DNA of 64,000 nt from Streptomyces sp. MST-110588 (GTDB lineage Bacteria; Actinomycetota; Actinomycetes; Streptomycetales; Streptomycetaceae): NCBI RefSeq assembly GCF_022695595.1, contig NZ_CP074380.1, positions 5,258,001-5,322,000 on the forward strand, read 5' to 3'. The notes under the pieces are model-generated. The model was not told the origin of the DNA, did not search any database, and saw nothing but the letters and a program-made list of their open reading frames with translations. Position numbers and translations under genes: made by a program. This document shows, piece by piece, positions 19,600-27,553 of the stretch. Positions within the stretch are counted from its first letter, which is position 1. The number at the start of each line of letters is the position of its first letter.

Positions 19600-21033
19600 C
19601 TACAGCGCCGGATACGCGTTCTTCAGCAGCTCACGGAACTGGGCCGGGAACCAGTGCCCGGACAGCGGAGCGCCGGGCAGCGCCCCCGACCGGTGGTATT
19701 TGTTGCGAGGATTGCCCTCGTACGACGGGTCGCACATCCGGTCGAACCCCTTGCCCTCGTCGTTCGGGACCGCCGTGCTCGAACCGTCCGACTCACCCGG
19801 CGGCTTCATCCACACGTACGCGTCGATCCCCGCCGCCGGCGCCGCCTTCGGTCGCTCGCCCAGCCCCGCCCCGGCCTGGTTGCACCAGTTGCCGACGTGG
19901 ATCCGGCGGTCGTACCGGCCCCCGTCCACGTACGCGTCCACACTCGTACGCGGCCCGGGACCGGCGGGCCGCGCGCTGCCGCCCCACCCGTTGCGCGAGG
20001 TGTCGATCAGCATCCCGACGTCCGGCCGGAACCCGGCCCGTACCGCCTCCTGCCGGAACGCCTGGGCGAAGGACAGCTCGTCGGTGTAGCGGTTCCAGTC
20101 CACCCACTTCGACTCCCGTACGGACCGGCCCGCCACGCTGTCCCCGATCGCGACGTTCTCCTCCTTCAGCGCGCTGTAGTTGGCGGTGTTGGTGATGAAC
20201 CCGTGCACCTTGTCGACCGTACTGCCCTCGGCCGTGGCCGCCTGGTGCAGCAGCCGCGCGGTGGCGCCGAAGTTGTCGTCCCAGCCGATCCAGCCGTGGT
20301 GCCCGGCGTCGATGTAGTTGTAGACGTTGGGGACCGCGCCCAGCTTGTCGAGCGCGTACCCGACGCCTTTGACGTAGTTGCCGTTGGCGAGCATGGCATC
20401 GCACTGCGGGGTGGCGGTGGGACGCCCGCCGGTGTTGGTGACGAGGTTGGGCAGCGAGTCGATCTCGATGGCCGTCACGATCCGCAGCGAGGCGTACTTC
20501 GGGTCGGCCAGGACGGCCGCGATCGGGTCGATGTAACGGGTCTTGTACGAGTCGATCTCCGTCGGGCCCAGCTCGCCGTTGGAGGCCAGCGCCGCGCAGT
20601 CCCGGCCGGGCAGGTTGTAGATCACGAGCTGGACGACCAGCGGCCGGCCCGCCGCCTGCCGTAAGGCGGTGTCCAGATGGCCGCGCAGCCCCATCGTGCC
20701 GCCGGTTCCGCCGGTTCCGCCGGTTCCGCCCGTTCCGTTGATCGCCGCGATCCGGTCGAGCCAGACGCCGGTCGGCTGCCCGGCGACCTTGCCGCCGCCC
20801 GGCTCGGCCGCCGCCTTCGCCGACCACTCCGGGTTCACATAGACCCCGGCGCCCGCGTACGGGTTGTCGACGCGGGCGGCCGGTGCCGCATGGGCGGGGC
20901 CGGGCACGGTGCCGGACGCTCCGGCGGCGGCCAGCACCGCGCAGGCCGCGAGCGCGGCAGCGCGGACACGGGGGCGTACGGCCCGGGAGCGGTCGTGCTG
21001 TCGTACGGGAAGCTGTGCGGCAGTGCGTCTCAT
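19600..21033 (-). CDS. Secreted GH6 cellulase (1,4-beta-cellobiohydrolase type)
   Basis: 477 aa with a signal peptide (Ala-rich core ending GPAHAAPAA near residue 50). GH6 landmarks are YNLPGRDCAALAS, AIEIDSLPNLVTN and GMLIDTSRNGWGG. There is no carbohydrate-binding module, unlike many secreted GH6 enzymes. A short Gly-Thr-Gly repeat (20 nt direct repeats at 20690-20735) interrupts the N-terminal part and may vary in length. It follows the GH5 gene by 106 nt on the same strand with no operator between, so the two are probably cotranscribed. Exo or endo mode cannot be told from sequence alone. Confidence 0.88.
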   Translation of the reverse strand: MRRTAAQLPVRQHDRSRAVRPRVRAAALAACAVLAAAGASGTVPGPAHAAPAARVDNPYAGAGVYVNPEWSAKAAAEPGGGKVAGQPTGVWLDRIAAINGTGGTGGTGGTGGTMGLRGHLDTALRQAAGRPLVVQLVIYNLPGRDCAALASNGELGPTEIDSYKTRYIDPIAAVLADPKYASLRIVTAIEIDSLPNLVTNTGGRPTATPQCDAMLANGNYVKGVGYALDKLGAVPNVYNYIDAGHHGWIGWDDNFGATARLLHQAATAEGSTVDKVHGFITNTANYSALKEENVAIGDSVAGRSVRESKWVDWNRYTDELSFAQAFRQEAVRAGFRPDVGMLIDTSRNGWGGSARPAGPGPRTSVDAYVDGGRYDRRIHVGNWCNQAGAGLGERPKAAPAAGIDAYVWMKPPGESDGSSTAVPNDEGKGFDRMCDPSYEGNPRNKYHRSGALPGAPLSGHWFPAQFRELLKNAYPAL

Positions 21034-21139
21034 GTGCGGATCGTCCTTTCTCGGCGGGGAGGTTCGGTGGGGGTGCCGTGCCGTCTGCTGGCGAGGTGCC
21101 GTTTAGTGGCGAGGTGCCGTTATGCCGTTCCGTACCGGT

Positions 21140-22282
21140 TCAGGAAGCCGCGGTCCGGCCCAGCGCCCGCAGGTGATCCCGCAGCCCCACGCCGTACGCG
21201 GTGGGCGTCCCCGCGTAGTCGCGGATCAGCGCCGGGCCCGCGGCACAGTCCCAGGTGTTCCAGGTCCAGCCCAGGTACGACGCCCCGCGCCCGTCCAGCC
21301 ACCGCATGACGCGGTCGGTGAAGGCGTGCGCGCAGGTGTTCTCGCCGATCTCGCCCACGACCAGCGGTACGCGGTCGGCGACCGGCCCCGGCGCCCGGGA
21401 CCAGCAGCCCTCGTCGGCGCAGGCGTTGAAGTTGTACACGTGCCAGGCGGCGGCGAGGTTGCCCGCCGGGTCCTTGGGTGCGTACGCGGTCCACCGGCTG
21501 AGGTCGTTGGCGTACGCCAGGCCGCCCACCAGGACCGGGTTGCGGGCGCCGGCGGCGCGTACCGCGTCCACCAGCGTCTGCATGCCGGCGACCTCGTAAC
21601 CGATACCGGGGCAGGTCCCGCCGTCCCGCCAGCAGGCCCACGCCCGCTCGGTGTCCGCCGTCGCCCGGTCCGGGTACGGCTCGTTGAACAGGTCGAAGAC
21701 GACCTCGGGCGCGTCCTTGAAGGTGGTGGCGACCGAGGACCAGAAGGCGGGGGAGTGGCGCCGGTCCGGCATGGGCTTCTGGCAGCTCGCGTGCTCGTCG
21801 GCGCAGCCGGCCGAGGGACCGGTGTAGCGGCCGTGGCTCCAGTGCAGTTCGAGGACGGGTGTCAGGCCGTGGGCGATGAGCCGCCGGACGTACTCACGGA
21901 TCGCCGAGACATAGGCGGCGCCCCCGTACCGGCGGTCGATGTTCGGTGTGCCGAGCCAGCACTCCTCGTTGAGCGGTACGCGGACGGCGTTGGCCCGCCA
22001 GCCCGCGATGGCCGCGACGGAGGCGTCGTCCGCCGGCCCGTCGAAGATGCCCCGTCCCTGTACACACGCGAACTCGGCACCGGAACGGTTCACCCCGAGC
22101 AGGCGGCGCGTGACGCCCTCACGGTCTACGAGGTGGTTGCCCGCGACATGCAGTTGCGGCGGCGCCGCGACGGAAGCGGCGGCCGGGGCGGGGTCGGGCG
22201 AGGGCGGTGACGCGCCCGCCAGAGCGAATACGGCGGCCACCGCCAAGGCGTACAGCCGTAACGGCCTGCGCGATCTGCGCAT
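21140..22282 (-). CDS. Secreted GH5 family glycoside hydrolase (cellulase/mannanase)
   Basis: 380 aa with an N-terminal signal peptide (MRRSRRPLRLYALAVAAVFA). GH5 catalytic motifs are DLFNEPYPD (acid/base) and LVVGEIGEN (nucleophile), with LELHWSHG and WTWNTWDC as further barrel landmarks and several cysteines for disulfides. No binding module. ATG 22282 is chosen because GAGGAG sits 8 nt upstream. Two CebR boxes lie 53 and 192 nt upstream, so cello-oligosaccharides should induce it. Substrate cellulose or a related beta-1,4-glycan. Confidence 0.88.
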   Translation of the reverse strand: MRRSRRPLRLYALAVAAVFALAGASPPSPDPAPAAASVAAPPQLHVAGNHLVDREGVTRRLLGVNRSGAEFACVQGRGIFDGPADDASVAAIAGWRANAVRVPLNEECWLGTPNIDRRYGGAAYVSAIREYVRRLIAHGLTPVLELHWSHGRYTGPSAGCADEHASCQKPMPDRRHSPAFWSSVATTFKDAPEVVFDLFNEPYPDRATADTERAWACWRDGGTCPGIGYEVAGMQTLVDAVRAAGARNPVLVGGLAYANDLSRWTAYAPKDPAGNLAAAWHVYNFNACADEGCWSRAPGPVADRVPLVVGEIGENTCAHAFTDRVMRWLDGRGASYLGWTWNTWDCAAGPALIRDYAGTPTAYGVGLRDHLRALGRTAAS

Positions 22283-22334
22283 GAGCGACTCCTCAGATGC
22301 GTACGCGGATACCGCTGCCGCGGCCCGCGACGAA

Positions 22335-22348
22335 TGGAAGCGCTCCCA
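22335..22348. promoter_or_regulatory. CebR operator proximal to the GH5 gene
   Basis: TGGAAGCGCTCCCA matches the CebR palindrome at 13 of 14 positions and lies 53 nt upstream of the GH5 start, where a repressor would overlap the promoter. Confidence 0.85.
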
Positions 22349-22473
22349 CTGGTTCACCCGAGGCTAGTGTCAACCACCCATCTCCACAACGCGGTTGCGT
22401 AGTATCGGCCGCTAACTGGCCGGTCCACCCGCCTCCCTCCCCTCTTGACGAAGCACCCGTCCGCCCCAATCCT

Positions 22474-22487
22474 TGGGAGCGCTCCCA
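22474..22487. promoter_or_regulatory. CebR operator distal to the GH5 gene
   Basis: A perfect TGGGAGCGCTCCCA, 139 bp from the proximal box and just downstream of the AraC gene stop. It may serve as an auxiliary site for looping or mark a second promoter. Confidence 0.85.
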
Positions 22488-22507
22488 CCGGTATCCCGAT
22501 AAACCTC

Positions 22508-23488
22508 TCACGCCGCACCACGTACCTCCGTACGGAAGGAGATCGGCGTACTGCCCGTGCGGTGCTGGAAGAACTTGGCGAAGTTGGCGGCGTCGGCGAA
22601 GCCGAGGCGTACGGCGATCCGGGCGGCGGTCTGGTCGCCGTGCGCCAGCAGCCGCTTGGCCTCCAGCACCACGCGGCGGTCGATGAACTCCTTCGCGCCC
22701 ACGCCGGTGGCGGCGGCCGTCGCACGCGAGAGGGTGCGCGGCGAGTAGCCGAGCTGCCGGGCGTAGTCCTCGACGCGCCGGCTGCGGGTGAAGCCGCGCT
22801 CCACCGCGTCCCGGAAGCGCAGAAACGTCTCACTAGCCTCACAGACATCCGCACCGTCCGACACCCGCCCGCCGCCCGCGCCCCGCGACCGCACGTCCGC
22901 ACCTCGCCCCCGCGCACCCCCATCCCCACCCCCATCCCGTACGGACATCCGGGCAGCCCGCAGCACCAGTACGGCCAGCAGGTGCCGCAACACCTCGATG
23001 TGCGTCTCCCAAGGCAGCCCCCGCAGCGCCCCGAATTCCTCATGAAGGTGGCGCAGCGCACCGTCCACCGCCCGGGCCTGTTCACCCTCCGGATGGTGGA
23101 CCGCGGGCCCGAACCAGTCCTCCAGCCGGGCCGCGCCCGCCGTCGCCGCATCGAGGAAGCCGGACTCGAACAGCACCAGCCGCCCCTGCGCCCCGGACAG
23201 GTCGCCGAAGTGGTGGACCTGCCCGGGACGTACCCATATCCAGTCGTTCACCGACAGCTCGTACGTCCGGAAATCCACCGTGTGCCAAAGTCGCCCCTCG
23301 TCCACCACGAGCAGGTGGTGAAAATCCGGACGGTGCGGTACGGCCAGCGCGCAGGCGTCGGCGCGCCCGCGCAGCTCGGCGAGGGTGAGCACCTCCACAC
23401 CGGCAGGCCGACCGGCCGGCGCGGTGAACGTGACCGCCGGAACGCTCTCCCCGGCACCCCGCACAGCAGCGTGTCCTTTTTTCACCAT
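22508..23488 (-). CDS. AraC-family transcriptional regulator with N-terminal cupin sensor
   Basis: 326 aa. A cupin-like sensor domain comes first (HHLLVVDEGRLWHTVDFRTY, WVRPGQVHHFGD). A Gly/Arg/Asp-rich linker follows, then a C-terminal double helix-turn-helix (RVEDYARQLGYSPRTLSRA, AARIAVRLGFADAANFAKFF). ATG 23488 is chosen because upstream in-frame sequence is non-conserved and runs into the promoter region; a GTG two codons before is possible. It is divergent from the NmrA-like gene, its most likely target. Confidence 0.88.
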   Translation of the reverse strand: MVKKGHAAVRGAGESVPAVTFTAPAGRPAGVEVLTLAELRGRADACALAVPHRPDFHHLLVVDEGRLWHTVDFRTYELSVNDWIWVRPGQVHHFGDLSGAQGRLVLFESGFLDAATAGAARLEDWFGPAVHHPEGEQARAVDGALRHLHEEFGALRGLPWETHIEVLRHLLAVLVLRAARMSVRDGGGDGGARGRGADVRSRGAGGGRVSDGADVCEASETFLRFRDAVERGFTRSRRVEDYARQLGYSPRTLSRATAAATGVGAKEFIDRRVVLEAKRLLAHGDQTAARIAVRLGFADAANFAKFFQHRTGSTPISFRTEVRGAA

Positions 23489-23635
23489 CACCAGTCCCGC
23501 GCCTACCCGAAAATTACCTACCAGTCGCCCTAGCGTAGAAGGCGTCATCACACCCGATGACCGAAAAAGAAAACCCACAACCAACCCACAACCAACCCAC
23601 AGCGCGCCCCGGCAAGGGGCCCAGGGAGTACCGAC

Positions 23636-24421
23636 ATGTCCAAGATCGCCCTCTTCGGAGCCAACGGCACCATCGGCAGCCGCATCCTCGACGAGGCCCT
23701 GCGCCGCGGCCACCAGGTCACCGCCGTCGTCCGCGACCCCGCGAAGATCACCAAGACCGACCCGAACCTGACCGTCACCACCGGCGACGTCCTGGACCCC
23801 GCCTCGGTCACCGCCGTCGCCGAAGGCCAGGACGCGGTGATCAGCGCGGTCGGCGGCGGCGACGGCCCGGGCCATGTCGCCACCATCAAGCCCGCCGCCG
23901 AGTCCCTGGTCGCCGGCCTGCGCGCCCTCGGCGCCTCCGCACCCCGCCTGATCGCGGTCGGAGGCGCCGGCTCACTGCGTACCCCGGACGGCAAGCAGGT
24001 CTGGGACGCCGAGGGACTGCCGGAGTTCCTGCTCCAGATCATGCACGCCCACGGCGACGCACTGGACTTCTACCGCACCGTCACCGACGTACGGTGGACC
24101 AACCTCAGCCCGGCCGCGGTCATCGAGCCCGGCGAGCGCACCGGCACCTACCGCACCGCCCAGGACGACCTGATCACCGCCCCCGACGGCACCAGCCGCA
24201 TCTCCGCCGAGGACTACGCCGTAGCCCTCCTCGACGAACTCGAAACCCCCACCACCTCAACGAACGCTTCACCGTCGCCTACTGACCCCCACAGGGCGCA
24301 CCACCCACCCCGCCGCCGTCCCCGGGCCCTACTCCCCCTCCCCCTCCCTTCTCCTTGGCAGGCCGTACGCGTGGTGCGCGCGGCGCGGGGTCGGGCTAGG
24401 TGTGACCACACCCGAGACTGA
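23636..24421 (+). CDS. NmrA/SDR-like NAD(P)-binding protein, frameshifted near its end
   Basis: The N-terminal Rossmann motif is ALFGANGTIGSRI, so this is an atypical short-chain dehydrogenase of the NmrA/NAD(P)H-binding type. As read, 261 aa end in an unrelated basic tail. In the next frame the DNA encodes HHLNERFTVAY and a stop at 24283-24285, a natural C-terminus for this family. Adding one C to the C5 run at 24246-24250 joins the two frames into a 216-aa protein ending at 24285. The extension beyond that is therefore probably an artefact. Divergent from the AraC regulator. Confidence 0.85.
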   Translation: MSKIALFGANGTIGSRILDEALRRGHQVTAVVRDPAKITKTDPNLTVTTGDVLDPASVTAVAEGQDAVISAVGGGDGPGHVATIKPAAESLVAGLRALGASAPRLIAVGGAGSLRTPDGKQVWDAEGLPEFLLQIMHAHGDALDFYRTVTDVRWTNLSPAAVIEPGERTGTYRTAQDDLITAPDGTSRISAEDYAVALLDELETPTTSTNASPSPTDPHRAHHPPRRRPRALLPLPLPSPWQAVRVVRAARGRARCDHTRD

Positions 24422-24494
24422 TACCGATCGCGAGGGTGACCATCAGCCCAGCCGGCACGATGACGTACACCACCACGAGCCGACGATCACTCAT
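24396..24494 (-). CDS. Very small single-pass membrane protein
   Basis: 32 aa (MSDRRLVVVYVIVPAGLMVT ... ) that is almost entirely one hydrophobic helix with a short basic start. Its ATG overlaps the last 8 nt of the recombinase-like gene, so it would be the terminal gene of the accessory operon. Too short for a family assignment; coding status rests on the overlap and hydrophobic pattern. Confidence 0.45.
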   Translation of the reverse strand: MSDRRLVVVYVIVPAGLMVTLAIGISLGCGHT

Positions 24495-24876
24495 CGCCAG
24501 GGCCGACGAGCACGGCGTGTGCGCGCTCGTCGGACTCGTCGAACGTCGTCGCGCAGTACCCGCCGGCCTGCGCGACGCGCTGCTGGAGGGCGATGCGCTG
24601 CTCCGGATCGCAGGCAAGCCGATCCCACGTGTGTACGAGACAGATCACGGGTCGCCGACGGGCCTGCGTCTTCATGATCTCCAAAAGAGCGGAGAACTCC
24701 GGGCGGCGGGCCGGGTCCAGAGCATCTTGCCCGCGATCAATCCACACGCCCGCGACCTGCCATCCGTGCCGCGAGTGGGCGTAGTGGTCACAGCCGTTCA
24801 AACGCAAGGCCAGGTAGAAGCTGGACGCCGCGAAATTGCGGTCGTAGATGAACGCGAGGGGTGGCGGGGTGGTCAT
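24487..24876 (-). CDS. Serine-recombinase-like domain without the catalytic serine
   Basis: 129 aa. The order of features follows the resolvase N-terminal domain: an opening strand LAFIYDR, a helix, then HGWQVAGVWIDRGQDALDPARRPEFSALLEIM, then VICLVHTWDRLACDPE, where functional enzymes have VxxLDRLxR. At the position of the YxRVS nucleophile it reads IYDRNF, so the serine is missing, and there is no C-terminal DNA-binding or large-serine-recombinase region. It is likely a domesticated, non-catalytic relative. ATG 24876 has GGAGG 8 nt upstream and overlaps the previous stop (ATGA). Confidence 0.65.
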   Translation of the reverse strand: MTTPPPLAFIYDRNFAASSFYLALRLNGCDHYAHSRHGWQVAGVWIDRGQDALDPARRPEFSALLEIMKTQARRRPVICLVHTWDRLACDPEQRIALQQRVAQAGGYCATTFDESDERAHAVLVGPGDE

Positions 24877-25325
24877 CGGAATGCCTCCGCGGAGAGTGTG
24901 CTGCCGGGGCCGAATGCGGCGCCGAGCGCGATCGGTTCGGTGAGCTTGCCGGTACCGTCCGGTGCCTCCAGCCACGCGCGGCCGTACGCGCTGTGCCCCA
25001 CCTCGGGGCACAGCAGCGGCCATCGAGCCGGCCGGACGGTGAGCGCGGGTATGTCGTCGAGGTGGTCCTCGGCATCGAGGGCAGTGAGCCACCACGCGCG
25101 CCGGCGCTCAGTGGAGACGAGGACGGGGCCCAGTGCTCCGGCGCGGCCGAGCGGGCGCATGGCGTCGACAGAGCGCAGAAGATCGGCCTCGACGACGCGC
25201 CATACGTCCGATCGAAGAGGGGCCAGCGTGCTGGTTTTCCACAGGGCGCGTACGGTCGCTGGCTGGACGCTGCACTGTACGAGCCAGGCCGTTCCGGCCT
25301 CGGCCGAAGTCGGCGTGGTCGTCAT
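24873..25325 (-). CDS. Conserved Streptomyces protein of unknown function
   Basis: 150 aa, soluble, with several Trp residues and a C-terminal motif (WLEAPDGTGKLTEPIALGAAFGPG). I know similar small proteins next to XRE/DUF5753 regulators but not their role. ATG 25325 has no ribosome site. A TACGGT lies 6 nt before it, so a leaderless message is plausible. It has its own promoter, because a shared 26-bp element lies 31-56 nt upstream, separate from the regulator gene before it. Stop overlaps the recombinase-like gene start. Confidence 0.7.
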   Translation of the reverse strand: MTTTPTSAEAGTAWLVQCSVQPATVRALWKTSTLAPLRSDVWRVVEADLLRSVDAMRPLGRAGALGPVLVSTERRRAWWLTALDAEDHLDDIPALTVRPARWPLLCPEVGHSAYGRAWLEAPDGTGKLTEPIALGAAFGPGSTLSAEAFR

Positions 25326-25355
25326 GTGCCGACCGTAGAGCGGTCGATTGCGCGG

Positions 25356-25381
25356 CTGCTCGGCGATTGCGCGCGATTGCG
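25356..25381. promoter_or_regulatory. Shared 26-bp promoter element, copy 1
   Basis: CTGCTCGGCGATTGCG followed by a second GATTGCG. The same element, 24 of 26 identical, occurs at 27045-27070 before the other transcription start of this block. The GATTGCG units (CGCAATC on the transcribed strand) are repeated, with a third at 25345-25351. Likely operator of the local XRE regulator. Confidence 0.6.
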
Positions 25382-25409
25382 AATCCAGTAGCCGGGTTGC
25401 TGAGATTGC

Positions 25410-26252
25410 TCAGTAGAGGCCGAGGGATGCTCTCGCGCGGGCGATAAGACGGTGGGCCTGGTGTCCGTATACCGCTGATTCGTTCAACCAGTTCCAAGCG
25501 CGCTCGTACAGATCGACGCTGTCCTTGTCGTCAAGCCACATCTCGGCGTTGATCGTCTCGACCGTGACCAGATGATCGTCGTAGATCCAGAACCCGTGGG
25601 AGGGAGTACGCCGCAGCTCGGCCGAGAAGGGGATGATCCCCAACTCCACAGAGTCAAGGCCGACGATGCTCATAAGCCGGTCTAGCTGCGCAGCCATGAC
25701 ACCGCGCGGGCACACCAGCACTTGCAAGGCGCCTTCCCACACGAGGAACCGGAACCGCCGACCGGGCTCGTACAAAGCCTCTTGCCGTTGCAGGCGCTTG
25801 CGGACCGCGTCCTCGGTATCCCGAGGCGTCTGACGGAACTCCGCAAGCGCAGTGAAGACGTGCCGCGCGTACTCGGCGGTCTGAAAGAGCCCGGGAATGC
25901 GGGACACCTCCAGTCCGCGAATGGTCCGCGTATTGGCTGTCACAGTGATGGCAAGCTCCTGCCGGGCACTATGCCCGCCGGCCAGTTGGCGGCGCCAGGT
26001 GCGGTAACGCGTCTGCACCGCGTTGAGACGGGCGACCAACTCGTCCGCCACCTCCGGCCGCCCCACAGCACCCGCCCACTCCCAGAGATCTTCGGGCGTA
26101 GGAGTCTGCTTTCCCAGTTCCAGGCGCGAGACCTTCGACGCCTGCCAGCCGAGTCGGGCAGCAAGGTCCTTGCCGTTCATGCCAGCCTCGGTGCGCAGCT
26201 CACGTAGCCGGGCGCCGAGGGTGGCACGGATCGTCTGGTAGTCGGTGCTCAC
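25410..26252 (-). CDS. XRE-family regulator with DUF5753 domain
   Basis: 280 aa. An N-terminal helix-turn-helix (LGARLRELRTEAGMNGKDLA, SKVSRLELGKQTPTPEDL) is followed by the DUF5753 sensor region (EVSRIPGLFQTAEYARHVF, RQEALYEPGRRFRFLVWEGA, HGFWIYDDHLVTVETI). This is the WhiJ-like class of abundant Streptomyces regulators that usually pair with small DUF397 or related proteins. The start overlaps the DUF6879 gene stop (ATGA), so the two form one operon. It probably binds the 26-bp elements flanking the block. Confidence 0.88.
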   Translation of the reverse strand: MSTDYQTIRATLGARLRELRTEAGMNGKDLAARLGWQASKVSRLELGKQTPTPEDLWEWAGAVGRPEVADELVARLNAVQTRYRTWRRQLAGGHSARQELAITVTANTRTIRGLEVSRIPGLFQTAEYARHVFTALAEFRQTPRDTEDAVRKRLQRQEALYEPGRRFRFLVWEGALQVLVCPRGVMAAQLDRLMSIVGLDSVELGIIPFSAELRRTPSHGFWIYDDHLVTVETINAEMWLDDKDSVDLYERAWNWLNESAVYGHQAHRLIARARASLGLY

Positions 26253-26989
26253 ATAGTGGAACGTACCCGCTGGTGAACCTCAGCTGTAGGCGTGGCGTGG
26301 TGCCATGCCGCGTCACGCGCCTGGCAGGCGGCCAGTACCTCGGCGGGGTCCTCGGACACGATGACGCCGAGGGTGGTGTCCTGCTCGTCGAAGACGAACC
26401 GTACGAGGACGCGGGAGTCGAACAGCCAGAAATCCCAGTCCGGCAAGCCGAGCTGGGCAGCCTCGGCGCGCGGCATGTTGCGGATGTCCTCGCCGGCCGC
26501 GACGTTCCCGAGACCGCTGTCCAACAGGTACAGCTGTCCCTCGGTGATCGGGGAATCGAGCAGCCGTACGCGCTCGAAGCGCTTACCGCCAGCAGTCTGC
26601 TTGCGCACGTTGGCACGCCACTCGTTGTCGGGGTCCGCGCTGATGTCCTCGCCGCGCTGCCAGCGCTCCCACTTGGGCGTACCCCGGTCGGCCGCATAGC
26701 CGCGGCGAGTCTCCAGCCGCCACGCGGTGTGCTTGAACTCGCGGAAGAGGTGAGCCACGTCAGCGAAGGGAACCATGTCGCGCGGTGCCGATCGCGGAGC
26801 GAAGCGGATGAGAAGGTCACGGGGAACGATGACGAAAGTTTCCGAATCGGCGACGTCCCGGAGTTCGGCGAGCTGGGACGGGTTGGTGACGCGGTCGCCT
26901 TGGACGAGGATGTTGTCTGTTCCTTCGACCTCGTACAGCGTCGGGCATTCGCCGTCCTCACTGCTGGTGCCGATGAAGCGGAGCGTCAT
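26249..26989 (-). CDS. DUF6879-type protein fused to a small N-terminal domain
   Basis: 246 aa. Residues 1-65 (MTLRFIGTSSEDGECPTLYE ... IVPRDLLIRFA) form a small domain that I know as a separate short protein in other Streptomyces regulator loci. Residues 75-240 match the DUF6879 pattern (FREFKHTAWRLETRRGYAAD, DFWLFDSRVLVRFVFDEQDT). The fusion suggests the two usually act together with the XRE/DUF5753 regulator, probably as its partner. ATG 26989 has GGGAGGAA immediately upstream. First gene of the operon. Confidence 0.75.
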   Translation of the reverse strand: MTLRFIGTSSEDGECPTLYEVEGTDNILVQGDRVTNPSQLAELRDVADSETFVIVPRDLLIRFAPRSAPRDMVPFADVAHLFREFKHTAWRLETRRGYAADRGTPKWERWQRGEDISADPDNEWRANVRKQTAGGKRFERVRLLDSPITEGQLYLLDSGLGNVAAGEDIRNMPRAEAAQLGLPDWDFWLFDSRVLVRFVFDEQDTTLGVIVSEDPAEVLAACQARDAAWHHATPTAEVHQRVRSTM

Positions 26990-27044
26990 GTGGTTCCTCC
27001 CGCGCATAGGGTCCGCCCCTCAGAATGAGCGGAATGCTGCCGTC

Positions 27045-27070
27045 CTGCTCGGCGATTGCGGGAGATTGCG
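27045..27070. promoter_or_regulatory. Shared 26-bp promoter element, copy 2
   Basis: Same element as 25356-25381 (2 mismatches), 56-81 nt upstream of the DUF6879 gene start. A further GATTGCG lies at 27092-27098. Confidence 0.6.
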
Positions 27071-27102
27071 TGACCTCATGACCAGCATGCGGATTGCGCG
27101 CA

Positions 27103-27146
27103 TGTGCCCCTGCCGTAGTCGTAGCCGCAGCGGGGGCAGGGGCACA
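27103..27146. terminator. 12-bp hairpin upstream of the regulator operon
   Basis: TGTGCCCCTGCC (27103-27114) pairs with 27135-27146 across a 20-nt loop. Position between the operon promoter and the tRNA suggests a terminator that insulates them. The rest of the 27071-27368 gap shows no convincing gene. Confidence 0.5.
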
Positions 27147-27368
27147 AATACGTAGCGGCCGGTCGCGGTCGGTCCGGTCAGAGCGCTGCACCAGTAGAGC
27201 GGGACTGCCGTCGACGCGGGCGAACCCCACGTCGACGGATGACCTCAGCCCCTCCGGCTCGACGGCCACGGCGACCGGGTCCGACGGCGAAGGAATGCTC
27301 GCCACGCCAGGGATGTACGGATGTCCGGGGCGCCTGTGTTCCCGCCGTGCTCCCGCGCATACGAGAAA

Positions 27369-27408
27369 GATCGAGGCCCGGCCTGCTTGCGCAGGCCGGG
27401 CCTCGATC
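27369..27408 (-). terminator. Terminator of tRNA-His
   Basis: A perfect 18-bp stem (27369-27386 with 27391-27408) and TTGC loop, directly after the tRNA 3' end on the minus strand and followed by TTTCTCGT. One of the strongest intrinsic terminators in the window. Confidence 0.9.
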
Positions 27409-27414
27409 GATCAG

Positions 27415-27487
27415 GGTGAGTAACGGGACTCGAACCCGCGACATCCTGGACCACAACCAGGTGCTCTACCAGCTGAGCTATACCCAC
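27415..27487 (-). tRNA. tRNA-His (anticodon GTG)
   Basis: The full cloverleaf is readable on the minus strand. The acceptor stem is GTGGGTA/TACTCAC, the anticodon stem-loop is CCTGG-TTGTGGT-CCAGG with GTG at the anticodon position, and the T-loop is GGGTTCGAGTCCC. A G at 27488 can serve as the G-1 typical of tRNA-His, facing the C at the 3' end. CCA is not encoded. Confidence 0.97.
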
Positions 27488-27553
27488 CACGACCGGCTTC
27501 GTTGTGGTGCTTTCCGTACCGGCCGAGAAAAAGTGTACAGGGTCCGGAGGGGT

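Noticed and set aside
27071..27360. Small minus-strand gene upstream of the DUF6879 operon
   Set aside because: The frame runs through a strong hairpin and the operon promoter, has no ribosome site and no recognisable family.
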